From positions 1 through 64,000 of the forward strand of contig JAFRUO010000003.1 of the NCBI GenBank assembly GCA_017438845.1: 64,000 nt of DNA, read 5' to 3'. Within the stretch, counting starts at the first letter, position 1, and every line of letters starts with the position of its first letter. A program made the translations under genes and the position numbers. Below are positions 35,539-44,889 of this stretch, piece after piece. The notes beneath the pieces were generated by a model, which did not search any database, was not told the DNA's origin, and saw nothing but the letters and a program-made list of their open reading frames with translations. This stretch comes from Clostridia bacterium (GTDB lineage Bacteria > Bacillota > Clostridia > Oscillospirales > Acutalibacteraceae).

Positions 35539-36231
35539 TTATTTACGTCGTCCTGCGAGAAGTAAAAGTCTTAACAAGCTCAGTGCCGACGCCGCAAAGG
35601 AAGCAACATAAGTCATTGCCGCCGCCTTGAGCACGGCTTTTGCTCCGCCAAGCTCGGACTCGTTGAGCAAGCCCTGCTGTGAAATTACCTGAATCGCCCT
35701 TGAGGAGGCATTAAACTCAACGGGCAAAGTAAAGAGCTGAAAAAGCATAATAAACGCATAAAGCGCAATACCGAATACTATAAGCCCCCGGAAGCCGAGA
35801 ATATATCCGAGTATCGCAAGCGGAACGGCAAGCCTTGAGCCAATCTGTGCAGGCTTAATAAATGAATTTCTGATTTTTATCGGTGAATAATCCTGTGCGT
35901 ACTGAGCCGCATGACCCGCTTCGTGGCAGGCGATACCGACTGCGGCAACGGAACAGCTGCCGTATACCTCGCTTGAAAGGCTTATCGTGTTGGTCGTCGG
36001 ATTAAAATTGTCGGTAAGCTCACCGTCAATGCGCTGAATCATTACGTTTGAAATACCGTAGTAATTAAGCACCATCTGAGCCGCCATTGCGCCGGTAATG
36101 CCGCGTTGATTAAACACTCTTGCATACTTTCTGTATGCAGACTTAACCCTTGCCTGAACGATCAGCGAAATAATGATAATCGGAACAATAAGCACGAAAT
36201 ATGACAGATTGTAGTAGGTTATTCCTCCCAT
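35539..36231 (-). CDS. YugP-type membrane zinc metallopeptidase
   Basis: 230 aa. One helix at the N-terminus, the HEAGHAAQYAQ zinc site near residue 106, then two or three helices. This is the Zn_peptidase_2/YugP family, predicted membrane proteases with unknown substrates. In B. subtilis yugP lies elsewhere; here it is inserted between fmt and rsmB, an arrangement seen in several Clostridia (from memory). Confidence 0.9.
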   Translation of the reverse strand: MGGITYYNLSYFVLIVPIIIISLIVQARVKSAYRKYARVFNQRGITGAMAAQMVLNYYGISNVMIQRIDGELTDNFNPTTNTISLSSEVYGSCSVAAVGIACHEAGHAAQYAQDYSPIKIRNSFIKPAQIGSRLAVPLAILGYILGFRGLIVFGIALYAFIMLFQLFTLPVEFNASSRAIQVISQQGLLNESELGGAKAVLKAAAMTYVASFAASALSLLRLLLLAGRRK

Positions 36232-36235
36232 GGCT

Positions 36236-37168
36236 TTATCCTTTCTCTAAAACAGTACCCTTCTCAATCCTGTGGCCGAGAAGGAAATCCTTTGCGGACA
36301 TTTTCTTTTTGCCCTCAAGCTGTAAGCAAAGAATATCAATACATCTTCCGTCGCCGCAACAAACCGTTAAAACGCCGTCATTGTCGACGACCTCTCCGGG
36401 TTTGCCGCCGCTTTTTTCGGACAGACGGGAAAGATGTATTTTAACCCATTTGCCGTTAAGCCTTGCAGTTGCAACGGGCCAGGGCGAAAGCCCTCTGATT
36501 TTATTATGAACCTCCGAAGCCGAATGATTAAAATCAACCGGGCAAAGCTCCTTAGTAAGCATAGCTGCATATTCAGTTGTGGTTTCAGGCTGTTTTTGAG
36601 GCTTTAAGCTGTTTTCTTTAATTGCTTTTACGGTTTCACTCATTACCTCTGCACCGAGCTCGGAAAGCCTGTCGTGAAGCTCGCCTGCGGTCATTTCATC
36701 GGTAATGGGAATCTTTTTCGAAAGAAGCATATCTCCGGTATCAAGCCCTTCGTCCATAAGCATTGAGGTTACTCCGCTTTCCTTTTCTCCGTTAAGCACA
36801 GCCCACTGAATCGGCGCAGCCCCTCTGTACGCGGGCAAAAGAGAAGCGTGAATGTTAACGGAACGGTGCTCGGGGTAATAAAGGATTTGCTTCGGCAGGA
36901 TTTTACCGTATGCTACCACGATATTGAGCTCCGGCTTTAACTCCTCAAGGATTTTCAAAGCCTCTCCGTCCTTCATTTTTTTTGGCTGAAAAACCGGTAT
37001 ATTATGCTTTAAAGCACATTCCTTAACAGGAGAAAAGCTTAATTCGTAGCCTCTGCCCTTAGGCTTGTCGGGCTGTGTAAAAACCCCGACGACCTCCTCC
37101 CCGTCGCTTACAAGCCGTTCAAGGCAGGGAACAGCGAACTCGGGAGTTCCCATAAATACAATTCTCAT
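36236..37168 (-). CDS. fmt: Methionyl-tRNA formyltransferase
   Basis: 310 aa. MRIVFMGTPEFAVPCLE starts the protein. The formyl-binding segment NIHASLLPAYRGAAPIQWA with the catalytic Asn/His and TGVTSMLMDEGLDTGDML-like motif (here GVTSMLMDEGLDTGDMLL) are diagnostic. It formylates initiator Met-tRNA. def lies directly upstream (4-bp gap) and removes the formyl group after synthesis. Confidence 0.97.
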   Translation of the reverse strand: MRIVFMGTPEFAVPCLERLVSDGEEVVGVFTQPDKPKGRGYELSFSPVKECALKHNIPVFQPKKMKDGEALKILEELKPELNIVVAYGKILPKQILYYPEHRSVNIHASLLPAYRGAAPIQWAVLNGEKESGVTSMLMDEGLDTGDMLLSKKIPITDEMTAGELHDRLSELGAEVMSETVKAIKENSLKPQKQPETTTEYAAMLTKELCPVDFNHSASEVHNKIRGLSPWPVATARLNGKWVKIHLSRLSEKSGGKPGEVVDNDGVLTVCCGDGRCIDILCLQLEGKKKMSAKDFLLGHRIEKGTVLEKG

Positions 37169-37172
37169 TTAA

Positions 37173-37655
37173 TCAGTCCGTTTCAATTTCCTGTTTTATC
37201 TGTTTAATAATTTCCTCGGGCGCCAACCTTTCGGTGTAAAGATGGCCGTCCAAGTGGTCGATTTCATGGCAGAAAGCCCTTGCTTTAAGACCCTCGCCCT
37301 TGTATTGACACCATTTGCCGTTACGGTCCTGAGCCTTAACCTTAACCGTCATCGGCCTTTTGGTAATCCCGCTTTTCCCGGGAAGTGAAAGACAGCCCTC
37401 GGTTTCGTATTGCTCGCCTTCGGCGAATATTATTTCCGGATTAACAAGCTCGATTGCACCGTCACCCGTGTCAACTACAATCACACGCTTTAATACCCCT
37501 ACCTGTACTGCGGCAAGACCGCAGCCTTCGGCGTTGTACATAGTGTCCTTCATATCGTCAATCAGCGTATGCAGTCGCTCGTCAAAGCTTTCGACCGTTC
37601 TGCTTTTCTTTTTTAAAATCGGGTCGTCATTTACTCTTATATTTCTTAATCCCAT
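37173..37655 (-). CDS. def: Peptide deformylase
   Basis: 160 aa from ATG at 37655, after GAGGTG; a GTG three codons earlier overlaps that ribosome site. Metal motifs: GCGLAAVQVG (Val in place of the common Pro), EGCLSLPG with the metal cysteine, and CHEIDHLDG with HExxH. It removes N-formyl groups from new proteins. Confidence 0.96.
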   Translation of the reverse strand: MGLRNIRVNDDPILKKKSRTVESFDERLHTLIDDMKDTMYNAEGCGLAAVQVGVLKRVIVVDTGDGAIELVNPEIIFAEGEQYETEGCLSLPGKSGITKRPMTVKVKAQDRNGKWCQYKGEGLKARAFCHEIDHLDGHLYTERLAPEEIIKQIKQEIETD

Positions 37656-37665
37656 TCTAATCACC

Positions 37666-40122
37666 TCAAAACATATTTTCGGGGTTTATGTCGGCGTAAG
37701 CCGAAATGTTTTTATATTGCTTTTCGTTTGAAAAATCCTTTAAAAGCGTTGAAACAAACGCCCTGAAGCGTTTTGTGTTTTTGCATTTTACTATTACTCT
37801 GTAACGGTATTTACCCGCCATTTTTGAAATTCTCGGCGTAATCGGGTTTAAAAGTATAAGCTCAAGATCGGAGTACTCACGCTTATGCAAAGCCTTTAAA
37901 TCCGAATAGAATTTATTTGCCGCCTGACGGGTTTTAAGCTCATCCTCCCCGATAAAACCGATTGAACAAAAGTCGCAGTACGGAGGATATATGAGAGCCT
38001 TTCTGATTTTGATTTCGAGGTCGTAAAACGCCTCATAATTCTGTTCGCAGGAAAGGCGGATAATTTCATTTTCGGGGAACGAGGTCTGAATAATTGCCTT
38101 ACCCTTTTCTCCTCCCCTTCCGCTTCGTCCGACGACCTGAGTAAGCAGGTCAAAGGTCCTTTCGGCGCTTTTGAAGTCATCGTTAAAAAGCTGCTGGTCA
38201 ACGGAAATAACTCCTACAAGGGTTACGTTCGGAAAATCGAGCCCCTTTGCAACCATCTGTGTGCCGAGAAGGATGTCGTACTCTCCCTCGGAAAATTTGT
38301 GAAGCTGTTCCTCGAAATAATAGCGTGTAGCGGTTGAGTCGGTATCAAGTCGCAGCACCCGCGCTTCGGGAAACCTTACGCTGATTTCGTCCTCAAGCCT
38401 CTGTGTGCCGCTTCCGGTAAACGCAACGCTCGGTTTACCGCAATCCTCGCATATATTGTTAAACGGCTCCGAATAGCCGCAGTAATGGCACATCAGCCTG
38501 TGGTTTTTAGTATGATATGTCAAACTGATGCTGCAGTTGGGACAAAGCTTTACCTTGCCGCACTCACTGCACGAAGCAAAGGTATTGTAGCCCCTTCTGT
38601 TGAGCAAAAGTATAGTCTGCTTTTTGTTTTCAAGGTTTTCCTTTATTGCCTGCGAAAGAACGGGAGTAAAGTTTGAAGAGCTGTCGCCGTCCTTTTTCGT
38701 AAGGCTTGCCGTGATAACCTCGGGAAGCTGAGCGGCACCGAACCTTTCATCTATACGGTTTAATGAATACAGACCGCTTTTAGCCTTTGCGTAGCTCGTG
38801 ACGGAAGGCGTTGCCGACGCAAGCACAACAAGCGCATTGTTGAGCTTTGCCCTGAAAAGAGCGACGTCCTTTGCGTTGTACCTCGGCGTCATTTCGGACT
38901 TATAGCTTTGCTCCTGCTCCTCGTCAATAACAACCAGCCCCAAATCGGCAACGGGGGCGAAAACCGCCGAGCGTGTACCGAGGACTATGTCCGCTTTACC
39001 GCTGTGCACCCTCTCCCATTCATCTTTTCTCTCGCCCATCGAAAGACCGCTGTGAAAAACCGCAACACGGTCGCCGTAGCGTTCGCAGAAAAGCTCAAGC
39101 ATTTGAGGCGTAAGGGAAATTTCGGGCACCATAACAATTACGGATTTCTTAAGAGCTATTGCGTCGTCAACAAGCTTCATATAAACGCTCGTTTTGCCCG
39201 AGCCGGTAACTCCGTAAAGAAGCGCTGTTTCGCTTTTCTCGGATAATAGCTGACGCTTTATACTCTTATATGCTCTATTCTGAACCTCAGTTAATAATAA
39301 TTCATTAGTATTTTTTGAATTTTTTTTAAATTTCGGCCGCCTGAACACCTTGTTTTCATAGATACTCACAACACCCTTTTTGTAAAGTGCCGTGATTACC
39401 GCCGATGTAACGCCCGTAAAATAGCAAACCTCCTTAACGCTGGCGGAGCCGATGTCCTCAAGAAGGCTTATTATGCTTTGTTGCTTTTTTGTCAGCTTTA
39501 AGGACAGATCGGAGCGCAGATACATTTCGGATAAGCGTACCATTTTAATCGTGGAATCGCCGATTTTTTGCACAGAGTCTACGTTGCTGATAAGAAAGCC
39601 CTTTTTTTCAAGCCCCTTTACAATATCACTGTCACTGCGAAAGCCTGTATCTTTAAGTATTTTTTTCTCATCGGTGTAGGTGCTTCTGTCCGCAAGATAA
39701 GCGATAACGCCCTTCTCATCCTCAGTGAGCTCTCCGCAGAGCTTTTCGTCAAAGGAAGGAGAAAGCAGGTAGGAATTAACTACGGTTATCGACATACCCG
39801 AAGGAAGCATGGCTTTTGCGGCATCGTACAGCGTACAGAAGGTGTTCTCTTTAAGATAAACCGCAACTCTTAAAAGCTCATTATTAAGAAGCGGTGCCGA
39901 GCTGAGCACCGCAGAAATGGTTTTAAGCCTGAGCTCAGGCTCCTCCTGCCTTACGGCAAAAACGAAGCCCTGCCTTTTGGAATTGCTTCTTCCGAACGGT
40001 ACAAGTACCCTTGAGCCCGGCCGTACCTCGGAAATTAAAGAGTCGGGAACGGCATAGTCAAACGCTTCGTCAAAGCTGTACGCGGTGTTTTCAACCGCAA
40101 CCTTGGCAACAGGCACTGACAT
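37666..40122 (-). CDS. priA: Primosomal protein N' (PriA helicase)
   Basis: 818 aa. The N-terminal 3'-end-binding domain, Walker A YGVTGSGKTSVYM, DEEQ box VIDEEQEQSYKS and motif III VLASATPS. Eight zinc cysteines are in CSECGKVKLCPNCSISL and CHYCGYSEPFNNICEDCG; helicase motifs VGRSGRGGEKG follow. It restarts stalled replication forks. It comes before def in the conserved gmk-rpoZ-priA-def-fmt run. coaBC, usual between rpoZ and priA, is absent. Confidence 0.97.
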   Translation of the reverse strand: MSVPVAKVAVENTAYSFDEAFDYAVPDSLISEVRPGSRVLVPFGRSNSKRQGFVFAVRQEEPELRLKTISAVLSSAPLLNNELLRVAVYLKENTFCTLYDAAKAMLPSGMSITVVNSYLLSPSFDEKLCGELTEDEKGVIAYLADRSTYTDEKKILKDTGFRSDSDIVKGLEKKGFLISNVDSVQKIGDSTIKMVRLSEMYLRSDLSLKLTKKQQSIISLLEDIGSASVKEVCYFTGVTSAVITALYKKGVVSIYENKVFRRPKFKKNSKNTNELLLTEVQNRAYKSIKRQLLSEKSETALLYGVTGSGKTSVYMKLVDDAIALKKSVIVMVPEISLTPQMLELFCERYGDRVAVFHSGLSMGERKDEWERVHSGKADIVLGTRSAVFAPVADLGLVVIDEEQEQSYKSEMTPRYNAKDVALFRAKLNNALVVLASATPSVTSYAKAKSGLYSLNRIDERFGAAQLPEVITASLTKKDGDSSSNFTPVLSQAIKENLENKKQTILLLNRRGYNTFASCSECGKVKLCPNCSISLTYHTKNHRLMCHYCGYSEPFNNICEDCGKPSVAFTGSGTQRLEDEISVRFPEARVLRLDTDSTATRYYFEEQLHKFSEGEYDILLGTQMVAKGLDFPNVTLVGVISVDQQLFNDDFKSAERTFDLLTQVVGRSGRGGEKGKAIIQTSFPENEIIRLSCEQNYEAFYDLEIKIRKALIYPPYCDFCSIGFIGEDELKTRQAANKFYSDLKALHKREYSDLELILLNPITPRISKMAGKYRYRVIVKCKNTKRFRAFVSTLLKDFSNEKQYKNISAYADINPENMF

Positions 40123-40145
40123 TTTACTACCTCCCGACTTGAAAA

Positions 40146-40358
40146 TTATAAGTTTCTGATCTCCTCAGGCTCAATAACCTTAACCTTACCCTCAACAATA
40201 TCCTGAAGCGCTAAGCTGACGGGCTTTTCGGTGAGAATCTCGTTTTCCTCTTCAGCTCTTTCGGAAATCTCTCTTGCGCGCTTAGCCGTAGCTATAACAA
40301 GAGAATATCGGCTCATATGGTCCGACAAAACATGCTCTAAGCTTGGATTGAATTTCAT
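40146..40358 (-). CDS. rpoZ: RNA polymerase omega subunit
   Basis: 70 aa. It has MSRYSLVIATAKRAREI and ALQDIVEGKV, the omega family pattern. It binds beta-prime and helps assemble the polymerase. Its place after gmk is conserved. Confidence 0.93.
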   Translation of the reverse strand: MKFNPSLEHVLSDHMSRYSLVIATAKRAREISERAEEENEILTEKPVSLALQDIVEGKVKVIEPEEIRNL

Positions 40359-40372
40359 AATAATTACCTCTT

Positions 40373-40933
40373 TTATTTTTTATCTAAAATGGCAACAATT
40401 TCCGCTGCCGCTTTTTCAAGATTGTCGTTTACGACTCTGTAGTCGTATTCACTGCTTTTTTTAAGCTCGTCAACTGCAATTTCAAGCCTTTGAATAACCT
40501 GCTCATTGGTTTCGGTGCCTCTGCCGATAAGTCTCTGCTTAAGCTCCTCCAGAGAGGGCGGCATAATAAAAATCGAAATACAGTTGTCCTTATACAGCTT
40601 TTTAATGTTGAGCGTGCCGTTTACGTCAATTTTAAGCACAACATCCTTGCCTTCCGAAAGCAGCTTGTCAACGGGCTTTTTCGGAGTGGCGTAATAATTC
40701 TCGCCGTATTTGTTAAATTCAAGAACCTCTCCGTCGGAGCGCATTCTTTCAAATTCATCGAAGCTGATAAAATAGTAATCCTTCCCGTGCACCTCGTGGT
40801 CGCGCTTCGCCCTTGTTGTGACGGATACGCTGTGCACAAGCGACGGCCGCAGCTTAAAAACAATATCAAGCAGTGTGTCTTTGCCTACTCCGCTCGGTCC
40901 GGAAAGTAAAATTATACGTCCGGTCTCAGTCAT
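40373..40933 (-). CDS. gmk: Guanylate kinase
   Basis: 186 aa from ATG at 40933 with GGAGG upstream; a start 9 codons earlier lies inside remA. P-loop [32 protein letters not shown] (GMP binding) and [11 protein letters not shown] are diagnostic. It makes GDP from GMP and ATP. It overlaps remA by 8 bp. Confidence 0.96.
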   Translation of the reverse strand: MTETGRIILLSGPSGVGKDTLLDIVFKLRPSLVHSVSVTTRAKRDHEVHGKDYYFISFDEFERMRSDGEVLEFNKYGENYYATPKKPVDKLLSEGKDVVLKIDVNGTLNIKKLYKDNCISIFIMPPSLEELKQRLIGRGTETNEQVIQRLEIAVDELKKSSEYDYRVVNDNLEKAAAEIVAILDKK

Positions 40934-41186
40934 TCCCCGTTTCCTCCGTTGCTTCCTCATTGAAGCGTGAAATCAGCTTTTCGGTCTGCAGATAAGACAG
41001 TATAATGTGGTCGCTGTCGGTAATAATAACAGCCCTCGTTCTCCTGCCCTGAGTGGCGTCAATTAAAGTCTTTTGCTCTTTGGCGTCCTGCACCATTCTT
41101 TTAACCGGTGCCGAATCAGGACTGACAACCGAGAGCACCCTTGACGCATTTACCGCATTGCCGAATCCGATGTTAACAAGCTTCAT
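40926..41186 (-). CDS. remA: RemA-family extracellular-matrix regulator (DUF370)
   Basis: 86 aa. It has [29 protein letters not shown] and [21 protein letters not shown], as in B. subtilis RemA, a ring-forming DNA-binding protein that activates matrix and osmoprotection genes. Between yicC and gmk, the usual place. Confidence 0.94.
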   Translation of the reverse strand: MKLVNIGFGNAVNASRVLSVVSPDSAPVKRMVQDAKEQKTLIDATQGRRTRAVIITDSDHIILSYLQTEKLISRFNEEATEETGND

Positions 41187-41198
41187 ACCCTTTTCCCT

Positions 41199-42077
41199 TT
41201 ACTCTATATTCTGAATCTGCTCTCTGATTTTTTCAACCTCAGCCTTAATTGCAATTACACGCTTTGCAATTTCAACATCCTGAGCCTTTGAGCCGATTGT
41301 ATTTGCCTCTCTGTTTATTTCCTGAACAAGGAAATCAAGCTTTCTGCCGATAGCCTCCTTAGCCTCCATAAACTCCCTTAACTGGTCGATATGGCTTCTG
41401 AGTCTGACAGTTTCCTCGGCAACCGCAATTTTGTCGGCATACACTGCCGCTTCGTTGAGAAGCCTTGCTTCGTCAACGGGTGTTTCGCCGAGAAGCTCCT
41501 GCATTCTTTCAATAAGCTTGCGGTTATATTCCCTGACCGTTTCCGGTGAGCGTTCTTCCACAAAGCCTACATAGTCAAGAATCAGTTCCGCCCTGGAAAG
41601 AACGTCCGCTTTAAGCCTTTCGCCCTCGGTCTTTCGCATTTCGACAAAGCTTTCAAGCGCTGTTTCGGCAACCGCCTTTACGTCGTTCCATATTTTTTCC
41701 TCGTCATCAGCCTCCTTATGAAGAGTGATGACATCGGGATAGCGTGAAATTAAGGCGGCATTGATTTCACCGTCAATGCCGAGTCTGTCGGCAATCTCAC
41801 GCACAGCTTTAAGGTATCCCTGAGCGAGCGAGTGATTAACAAGAATTTCGGTCTGAGGGTCGTCGAGATGGTCGATGCTGACGAAGCAGTCTACCTTACC
41901 CCTTGATACGGCGGCATTGGTAAACGCCTTCAGCTTTTCCTCGAGAAAGCCGTAAATTCTCGGCACCTTTGCGTTAAATTCAAAGTATCTGTGGTTAACG
42001 CTTTTATATTCAACGCTGATGCACATTCCGTCAATTATACTTTCGGCTCTGCCGTAGCCGGTCATACTTTTTATCAT
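41199..42077 (-). CDS. yicC: YicC/YloC-family endoribonuclease-like protein
   Basis: 292 aa. MIKSMTGYGRAES opens it and the end has GRKLDFLVQEINREANTIGSKA, both diagnostic. E. coli YicC is an endoribonuclease that affects small RNAs and stability of some mRNAs. It is the first gene of the long run to spoVM and has a near-consensus promoter just upstream. Confidence 0.93.
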   Translation of the reverse strand: MIKSMTGYGRAESIIDGMCISVEYKSVNHRYFEFNAKVPRIYGFLEEKLKAFTNAAVSRGKVDCFVSIDHLDDPQTEILVNHSLAQGYLKAVREIADRLGIDGEINAALISRYPDVITLHKEADDEEKIWNDVKAVAETALESFVEMRKTEGERLKADVLSRAELILDYVGFVEERSPETVREYNRKLIERMQELLGETPVDEARLLNEAAVYADKIAVAEETVRLRSHIDQLREFMEAKEAIGRKLDFLVQEINREANTIGSKAQDVEIAKRVIAIKAEVEKIREQIQNIE

Positions 42078-42107
42078 ATAAATACCTTCCGAATATTTAA
42101 TTAATAT

Positions 42108-42136
42108 ATTTTACTATATTTAACGGGTTTAGTCAA
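42108..42136 (-). promoter_or_regulatory. Promoter of the yicC-to-spoVM run
   Basis: On the minus strand TTGACT (42131-42136) and TAAAAT (42108-42113) are 17 nt apart, 30 bp before the yicC ATG. Confidence 0.65.
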
Positions 42137-42146
42137 CAATCAGGGA

Positions 42147-42518
42147 CTATTTACAACACGAGCCCTTCAGAAGCTCGGGTATTTCACCGCTGTAAACGCC
42201 GTCGTTTAAAGCAAAGCCGAGATATTCAAGCGTTTGTCTGTATTGAGCGCATTCGGTGTATGCCATATAAGCCCCCCTGTTTGCGCCGAAATTAAGCGCA
42301 CTTCTTATCAGCCCCTCGCAGTTAAGCGGGTCGTCCGAGGTCAAGGCAATGTCAAGAATAAAGCATTTGCCGTTTTGAACCTTAACAAGTATGCTTCCGA
42401 TTTCGAGAGAAGCCTGCTCGGCGGCATACCTGCAGTAAACCGCTTCGGGGGTGAAGGTTATATTCTTATACAATTCGCAAAGCCTGTCCGTATCGGTTTC
42501 GGGTTTAAAAAAAATCAT
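42147..42518 (-). CDS. Small hypothetical protein, GNAT-like fold possible
   Basis: 123 aa. It has acidic strands, a segment CFILDIALTSDDPLNCEGLIRSALNFGANRG that recalls the helix-strand core of GNAT acyltransferases, and a late LEYLGFALNDGVYSGEIPELL segment like a GNAT C-terminus. The classic acetyl-CoA loop (Q/RxxGxG/A) is missing. It ends in SCCK. Its ATG overlaps the rluB stop (ATGA), so the two are coupled. Function unknown. Confidence 0.6.
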   Translation of the reverse strand: MIFFKPETDTDRLCELYKNITFTPEAVYCRYAAEQASLEIGSILVKVQNGKCFILDIALTSDDPLNCEGLIRSALNFGANRGAYMAYTECAQYRQTLEYLGFALNDGVYSGEIPELLKGSCCK

Positions 42519-43258
42519 ATTGTCTCCTTTGTTTTTCCTGCGCTCATCAAGAGCATTTCTACCTCGTCCGCTGTCAGAAGCCTGTATGCGCCGGGCTTTA
42601 AAGAGCCGAGCTTGAGCTTTCCGACCTTTGTCCTTTTAAGCCGCGCAACCTCAATGCCCATACTGTCAAACATTTTTCTGATTTGTCTGTTTCTGCCCTC
42701 ATAAAGAACGATTTCCGCAACAGTTCTGTTGTCCTGAGCTTCAAGTACCTTTATATCGGCAGGGGCGGTTGTCCTGCCGTCAATCTCAATTCCGTTACGA
42801 AACCGAGTAAGCTGTTCCTGAGTAATGCCCGGACGTATAGTGGCGCGGTATGTTTTAGGTACATGCATTGAAGGGTGCGTAAGAGCATTTGCAAAATCGC
42901 CGTCGTTTGTAAGAAGCAGTAAGCCCTCGGAATCACGGTCAAGTCTGCCGACGGGATAAACTCTCTGCTTAACGTCGCTGACTAACTGTGCGACGCATTT
43001 ACGGTCATGCTCGTCCGACATTGTGGTAATATATCCCCTCGGCTTATTGAGCATGATATATACATCGGACTTTTCCTTGACAAGCTTTTTGCCCGACAAT
43101 GTAATCTTGTCGGCTTTAGGGTCAACCTTGTCACCGAGCTTGGCGACTCTGCCGTTGACCTTTACCTTGCCTGCGGCAATAAGCTCCTCGGATTTTCTCC
43201 TTGAAGCAACGCCGCTTTCAGCCATATATTTTTGAAGCCTGAGCTTGTTATCGGACAT
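42515..43258 (-). CDS. rluB: RluB/RsuA-family 23S rRNA pseudouridine synthase
   Basis: 247 aa. An N-terminal S4 domain (LRLQKYMAESGVASRRKSEELIAAG) is followed by the catalytic GRLDRDSEGLLLLTNDGD and the NRQIRKMFDSMG motif. It modifies a uridine in 23S rRNA helix 89 in B. subtilis; RluB here is upstream of scpAB/dacB homologues in many Firmicutes, matching this cluster. Confidence 0.93.
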   Translation of the reverse strand: MSDNKLRLQKYMAESGVASRRKSEELIAAGKVKVNGRVAKLGDKVDPKADKITLSGKKLVKEKSDVYIMLNKPRGYITTMSDEHDRKCVAQLVSDVKQRVYPVGRLDRDSEGLLLLTNDGDFANALTHPSMHVPKTYRATIRPGITQEQLTRFRNGIEIDGRTTAPADIKVLEAQDNRTVAEIVLYEGRNRQIRKMFDSMGIEVARLKRTKVGKLKLGSLKPGAYRLLTADEVEMLLMSAGKTKETI

Positions 43259-43259
43259 A

Positions 43260-44387
43260 TTATTCTCCCTTAAAAAAATCTGTTATTCTTTTAAAAAAGC
43301 CTTTGTTTTTACTTTCGCTGTAATTCTTTTGCTTTATGTCGCTGTCAGCCGTCAGCGGCAGTGAAGCGGCTTTTTCGCCGTTTTCATAATAGAAGCACAC
43401 CTCGCCCAGCACGTCCCCTTTTTTAACGGGAGCATAAGCAAATTTTTCGGAGTATACTCTTACGCTGATTTTCGGATTACCTTTTAGCGAAAACGCAAAA
43501 GCTTTGCCGCTTGCGGAAAGGCTGAGAGAATCACCTTCGCCTGAAATAATATGCACCCTCGGATTTTCGGTGTAGATGAGCTCGGTTTTTTTAACATTGG
43601 CAAAGCCGCAGTCTAACAAATAAGAGTGGTCATCCCAGTCGTTCGGACTGTTAAGCGTCACACAGATTATTGTAAGACCGTCACGCCTTGCGGCCGAAAC
43701 AAGACAACGTCCGCTTTTTTTGGTAAAGCCCGTCTTTACGCCGATTGCTCCGTCATAAAGCTGTAAGAGCTTATTGTGATTAGTCAGCGTGCGTTTATAC
43801 GGCGGATTCCCGTAGCTGAGCGTTGCCTGCCTTGAGGAGCAGATTTTAACAAACTCCTCATTTTTAAGACAGTATGAGGTAAGCAGCGCCATATCATAAG
43901 CCGTGGTGTAATGACCGTCAGCGTCAAGCCCCGACGGAGTTACAAAATGAGTGTCAACCATTCCGAGAGCCTTTGCCTTATCGTTCATCATTCCGACAAA
44001 GCCGTCAACGCTTCCTCCCACCGTAACAGCAACGGCATTTGCGGCGTCGTTACCCGATTGCAGAAGCATACCCCAGACAAGCTCCCTGAGGCTTATTTTA
44101 TCGCCTGCAAGCAATCCGATGGAGGTGCCCTCAACCGTAACCATTTCTTTCGTTGCGGTAATTTCCCTGTCAAGCATTCCGCTTTCAAGCGCAAGAATGG
44201 CAGTCATTATTTTAGTCGTACTCGCCATCGAACGCTTTTGACGGGGATTCTTTTCGTAAAGGATTTCGCCGCTTCCGAAAACCGTCACAATTGCAGAGGA
44301 AGCCGAGATTTCAGCCGAGCAGTTAATGCCGCCGCTCAGCGTAAAAAAGCAAAGTGTCAGTAAAAACGCAATTATTTTTTTAAACAA
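43260..44387 (-). CDS. D-alanyl-D-alanine carboxypeptidase (DacB/DacF type)
   Basis: About 375 aa from TTG at 44387 with AGGTGG 5 nt upstream; a GTG three codons earlier lacks a ribosome site. A signal peptide (about 1-26, ending near INCSAE) exports it. Active-site motifs are SMASTTKIM (Ser and Lys), SGNDAANA and KTGFTKKSG. The C-terminal beta domain and charged helix FFKRITDFFKGE may bind membrane. It trims the terminal D-Ala from wall pentapeptides. Close to gerW and scpAB, as dacB/dacF is in spore formers. Confidence 0.93.
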   Translation of the reverse strand: MFKKIIAFLLTLCFFTLSGGINCSAEISASSAIVTVFGSGEILYEKNPRQKRSMASTTKIMTAILALESGMLDREITATKEMVTVEGTSIGLLAGDKISLRELVWGMLLQSGNDAANAVAVTVGGSVDGFVGMMNDKAKALGMVDTHFVTPSGLDADGHYTTAYDMALLTSYCLKNEEFVKICSSRQATLSYGNPPYKRTLTNHNKLLQLYDGAIGVKTGFTKKSGRCLVSAARRDGLTIICVTLNSPNDWDDHSYLLDCGFANVKKTELIYTENPRVHIISGEGDSLSLSASGKAFAFSLKGNPKISVRVYSEKFAYAPVKKGDVLGEVCFYYENGEKAASLPLTADSDIKQKNYSESKNKGFFKRITDFFKGE

Positions 44388-44445
44388 ATCAACCACCTGC
44401 TAATAAATATGCAGGCGGTGATTGAATTATTTAGTATTAAGGATA

Positions 44446-44889
44446 TTACTCGGTTACGGCTTCCTCGGCTACGACCGCCTCTGCGGCAGCGGTAAGCTGT
44501 GCGTCCTCGGCAGCCTTGTCCTTTTTAGCCTTATTAACAACGCTTGTAACCTTGTCAAACATTTCGGGTACAAGATTAACAACACGCTCTGCGGCATTGT
44601 CGTATGCCGTGATGTGCTTGATTGTAACCTCGCCGTCGGAAACTACAAGGAACGCCACGGGCGTAATTGTAACGCCGGCTCCTCCGCCGCCTCCGAAGAT
44701 TTCCTGATTGCTCTTTGAGGGAAAATCGGAGCCGCCCGAAGCAAAGCCGTAGGTAACCTTTGAAACGGGAATAATTGTAAGTCCGCCCTCAAGCTTCATC
44801 GGATCGCCGATGATAGTGCTGACATTTACCAGGTTTTTTACCTTCTCAATTGTGGTTTCGAGAATTCCTGCTGCTGATTGTTCTTTCAT
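44446..44889 (-). CDS. gerW: GerW (YtfJ) family sporulation protein
   Basis: 147 aa. The core has DPMKLEGGLTIIPVSKVTYGFASGGSDF and FGGGGGAGVTITPVAFLVV, the family signature. YtfJ/GerW is made in the forespore and needed for normal germination. The C-terminal Ala/Glu tail is variable. Start and stop overlap by one base with the DUF2953 gene (TAATG). Confidence 0.93.
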   Translation of the reverse strand: MKEQSAAGILETTIEKVKNLVNVSTIIGDPMKLEGGLTIIPVSKVTYGFASGGSDFPSKSNQEIFGGGGGAGVTITPVAFLVVSDGEVTIKHITAYDNAAERVVNLVPEMFDKVTSVVNKAKKDKAAEDAQLTAAAEAVVAEEAVTE

